Source: Mangrovibacter phragmitis (GTDB lineage: Bacteria > Pseudomonadota > Gammaproteobacteria > Enterobacterales > Enterobacteriaceae). Taken from it: a stretch of DNA of 64,000 nt. The notes under the pieces are model-generated. The model was not told the origin of the DNA, made no database searches, and was given only the letters and a program-made list of their open reading frames with translations. The position numbers and the translations under genes are program-made. The stretch lies in assembly GCF_001655675.1 (NCBI RefSeq), contig NZ_LYRP01000001.1, positions 62,001-126,000 of the forward strand. The letters are read 5' to 3'. Shown here piece after piece: positions 61,471 to 64,000 of this stretch; within the stretch, counting starts at the first letter, position 1; every line of letters starts with the position of its first letter.

Positions 61471-62811
61471 TCAGAAGCTGAGGTTAGCACTAATACCGCC
61501 AACAAAGGCATCATCCACTTTGCTTACAGCACCTGGTGCGGCAATGTATTGCAGATTGGGGCGGATTTGCAGCCAGTTTGTTGCCTGGACGTTATAATAA
61601 ATTTCGTAATTATATTCAGATCCTTTCTGAATCGGTAAATAGGTCGGGCTATTATAGGTCGTTTCACCGTTGTAATAGTTGGTATCACGCAGCATTCTGG
61701 TATAGGACGAGTTGACATGAATGCGTCCGGCACCAATACCAATTTCATCCTGCGGACGGGCGTCAAACGGCCCTTTCCACGTCAAAGTAACAGACTGGTA
61801 GTTATCGGTTTTAGACGTTTTGTGGTCGTTCATTACTGCCTGAACGGTTAATGTGATCCCCCTGTCAGCAGACCCCCCTTGTGCTGTCAACTGTTGTTGA
61901 GCAAGGATGTAACCGCCATATGCATGGGCTGTATCAGTGTAACCACCCTCACGCCATGATCCATATACATTGTCACTGGCTGAAGAGTAGTAGTAACCAA
62001 TACGGTAATTACCCGGTAGTTTATCTGCACCAAGTTTTGGCTGCCAGCCCAGTTCTACCGGTACAAGGTTGCCCTCTGTTGGGCTGAACTCAAAGCGGAA
62101 ACCATCACCTTTGTCATAGTTATACGGATTCTGGTTATAGAAACCGACCTGCATAAAGATTTCCGGGGTAAAGTTGAGGCGAACGCGGGCACCCCATTGT
62201 GACACTGGCCAGTTATACCAGTGGTCACCACGCCAGTTCCCCGCCTGGCCACTCCCAAATGCCAGGTTCTGGAATTTACTGTCGAAGTTGTCGAAATCTT
62301 CCCCAACAGTCAGCCGCCCTGCTTTAACATCCAGGGTATGGTCAAAAAAGCCTTTACGTAGCCAGAACTGGGTTAAGCGCCATGTCTGGCCCCGGCCATA
62401 CACTTCCTGTACCGAAGATAGTGTCCCGGTACGCGGGTCGCCAACTTCATTTGACAGGTTCTGCCCGTCACGGTTGGTTATGGTTAACTGGAATTCAGTG
62501 TCGTTCCAGTTGAGGAGTTTTTGCAGATCCAGGTTAACCCCGAACGCCCACTGGTCACTGTAACGTGCGGTGGTCGATGTGTTATAACCGCCTGCCAGGT
62601 TAGATGCACTTTCCATGGTGTAGCCAACATTGAAGTTGACACCATCCTGTTGGAGGTCTGTACGCAACCCGTTCCAGTCACCGAACATCCACGGGGAATC
62701 GACACTGAATGCATCGGCTGCCTGGGCAACTAAAGGTTGTGCAGATAAGAGGAAAATGCCTGGTATAACTACTTTTAAAGAGTGATATGCCACTTTATTG
62801 AATTTTTTCAT
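61471..62811 (-). CDS. OprB-type carbohydrate-selective porin
   Basis: A 446-residue outer-membrane porin. ATG 62811 gives a normal signal peptide (MKKFNKVAYHSLKVVIPGIFLLSAQ, cleavage near AQA-AD); a GTG 24 bases upstream is less likely, and neither start has a good SD. The mature part opens SPWMFGDWNGLRTDLQQDGV, the hallmark of OprB porins, and ends in a C-terminal Phe (ANLSF), needed for beta-barrel assembly. Alternating aromatic beta-strands fill the rest. The sugar is unknown. No sugar transporter or catabolic gene is beside it; the DeoR gene upstream may regulate it. Confidence 0.9.
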   Translation of the reverse strand: MKKFNKVAYHSLKVVIPGIFLLSAQPLVAQAADAFSVDSPWMFGDWNGLRTDLQQDGVNFNVGYTMESASNLAGGYNTSTTARYSDQWAFGVNLDLQKLLNWNDTEFQLTITNRDGQNLSNEVGDPRTGTLSSVQEVYGRGQTWRLTQFWLRKGFFDHTLDVKAGRLTVGEDFDNFDSKFQNLAFGSGQAGNWRGDHWYNWPVSQWGARVRLNFTPEIFMQVGFYNQNPYNYDKGDGFRFEFSPTEGNLVPVELGWQPKLGADKLPGNYRIGYYYSSASDNVYGSWREGGYTDTAHAYGGYILAQQQLTAQGGSADRGITLTVQAVMNDHKTSKTDNYQSVTLTWKGPFDARPQDEIGIGAGRIHVNSSYTRMLRDTNYYNGETTYNSPTYLPIQKGSEYNYEIYYNVQATNWLQIRPNLQYIAAPGAVSKVDDAFVGGISANLSF

Positions 62812-62835
62812 GGTATTTATTCTTGTTAAAATCAC

Positions 62836-63181
62836 TAAAAGGAGAATTGAGTGTAAGTAGTAAGCAGGCTAATTATTTATTATTTTGTGCCGTGAAATAT
62901 ATCTGTATTCAGAAAAATGATCTGCGCCACAAAATAAGAAACTGAGGTGAGACTTTTCGTAAAACTTGCATATTTCATGCTTATAGCCGGGCACCAGGCT
63001 ATTTGGTAAGGTAAAAAATGACATCACACTAAGGTCGGTATTAATTATTGGTGCAACATTTGCCCGGGAGGAAACGGTTTAATGCGTAGTTCCCGACAAG
63101 AGGCTGACTCCCGGATAACAATTTTGCCAGCCGGGGTAATAACAGAGGAAACAGAACAATAGTACAGCTTTTCAGGCTACA
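62836..63181. other. Upstream region of the porin gene
   Basis: About 345 bases between two minus-strand genes, AT-rich toward the porin. It should contain the porin promoter. I found no convincing CRP site or DeoR operator dyad, and no terminator for the deoR-type gene. Confidence 0.35.
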
Positions 63182-63958
63182 TCAGGCGGCTATCACCTCT
63201 TCACAGCAAGCCTGGAGTGCGGCCCAGTCATCACGCGAAGACGCCGCTTCATCAGAAATAATCATATCGATATCGGCGATACGGGCATAAACCATTCGGC
63301 TGGTAACACCTATTTTACTGTGGTCGGCCAGAATGATGCGTTTATTCGCATTGCCTATCATTGCTTCGGCAATTGCAGCTTCGTGGTGGGTGAAACTACT
63401 GGCACCTGATTGACTGGAAATGCCAACGGGCGACAGCAATGCCACATCAGCCCGGAAGCGCTGGAGTTCACGAATGGTCATTACACCGCAGGTTGCCTGG
63501 GTGACCGGGCCCATCTCCCCGCCCAGTAAAATGACTTCATGGCTGAGTGACCGGGCATATTCAGATTCTGTCAGCCGGGAAGCCACGCTGAGGCTGTTGG
63601 TAATAATCGTCATGCCTGGCATGGAAACCAGTTCATCGGCCACAACAGATGTGGTGCTCCCGGCATCAATAAAGATTGTCTGGCCCGCGCGAAGTTGCTG
63701 TACCGCAGTGCGCGCAATCGCCTGTTTCTCTTTACCGCGAACGGTTGCCCGTACAGACAATGGTGGCTCAGGTTCTGCCCCCAGCGCGACAACGCCGCCG
63801 TGTACGCGGCGCAACTCACCTAAGTTTTCCAGCTTAACAATATCGCGCCGCACGGTTTCCCGGGAGACATTCAGGTGCTGAATCAGTTGCTCTGTGGAAA
63901 TACGATTAAGTGTCGAGAGTAAGGCCCGGATACGGTGTAAGCGAGTTTCTTCTAACAT
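63182..63958 (-). CDS. DeoR-family sugar-responsive regulator
   Basis: A 258-residue regulator. N-terminal DeoR winged helix (ISTEQLIQHLNVSRETVRRDIVKLENLGELRRVHGGVV), then a sugar-phosphate-binding DeoRC domain with DAGSTTSVVADEL, TNSLSVASRL and the late ADHSKIG motif. ATG 63958 is chosen (AAGGA about 7 bases upstream) rather than a start 36 bases earlier. It lies upstream of and in line with the OprB-type porin, which suggests control of sugar uptake; the 346-base gap makes a shared transcript unlikely. Confidence 0.88.
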   Translation of the reverse strand: MLEETRLHRIRALLSTLNRISTEQLIQHLNVSRETVRRDIVKLENLGELRRVHGGVVALGAEPEPPLSVRATVRGKEKQAIARTAVQQLRAGQTIFIDAGSTTSVVADELVSMPGMTIITNSLSVASRLTESEYARSLSHEVILLGGEMGPVTQATCGVMTIRELQRFRADVALLSPVGISSQSGASSFTHHEAAIAEAMIGNANKRIILADHSKIGVTSRMVYARIADIDMIISDEAASSRDDWAALQACCEEVIAA

Positions 63959-64000
63959 ATTATTCCTTAATAATTTCCGGCATGAGGTAGACAACCTTAT

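Noticed and set aside
35-64000. tRNA, rRNA, transposase or prophage integrase genes near the island borders
   Set aside because: None could be recognised, so no integration mechanism can be stated for the T6SS or urea loci.

Overview
The window looks like a chromosome segment of a member of the Enterobacteriaceae. Its backbone follows the E. coli K-12 stretch from dcp to uxaB almost gene for gene: dcp, ydfZ, mgtS, ydeE, eamA, marB-marA-marR, marC, sotB, ptrR, sad, glsB, yneG, dgcF, uxaB. The genus cannot be fixed from this sequence. The added loci (urea carboxylase pathway, T6SS island, glycan porin) would fit an environmental or plant-associated genus.

Region by region. (1) 1-14.0 kb: the 3' end of dcp, then a type VI secretion island with vgrG, a DUF4123 adaptor, four tandem DUF3304 lipoproteins, a Tle1-like DUF2235 phospholipase, a PAAR protein, an unknown membrane protein, a TssM/IcmF protein and a 71-residue protein. 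No sheath, baseplate, TssJ/TssL or ClpV gene is present. (2) 14.1-19.2 kb: a GST, ydfZ with an FNR-type box, overlooked small proteins including MgtS, ftrA and a divergent rhodanese, and a core-type MetE-like methyltransferase. (3) 19.4-31.2 kb: a complete ATP-dependent urea assimilation operon (allophanate hydrolase, urea carboxylase, GntR regulator, UrtABCDE) behind a sigma-54-type promoter with a palindromic operator at the predicted start site. (4) 31.2-48.0 kb: backbone, with a hydroxyacid dehydrogenase, a chemoreceptor and a two-headed GntR regulator inserted. (5) 48.3-53.1 kb: an ABC importer pair lacking its ATPase, a candidate structured small RNA, the yjfL-yjfM-yjfC trio and a GrpB-family protein. 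(6) 53.3-64 kb: an unexplained leader with overlapping mini-ORFs, a RES/MbcA-type toxin-antitoxin pair, an old yellow enzyme, an ECF sigma factor with a membrane partner, a Fic protein behind a 27-bp palindrome, LysR and MarA-like regulators, an OprB-type porin and a DeoR regulator.

How the genes work together. The T6SS genes form a spike-and-cargo module: VgrG and PAAR make the tip, DUF4123 loads the lipase, and the lipoproteins probably protect the producer in the periplasm. The urea genes import urea (Urt), carboxylate it to allophanate and hydrolyse that to ammonia and CO2, apparently under nitrogen control. The mar operon with marC and sotB is the conserved stress and efflux block. The least explained pieces are the diversified DUF3304 array, the 50.1-kb RNA candidate, the 53.3-53.8-kb leader and mini-ORF locus, and the small-protein/PhoP region at 14.8-16.4 kb. 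No tRNA, rRNA, CRISPR array or insertion sequence was recognised.
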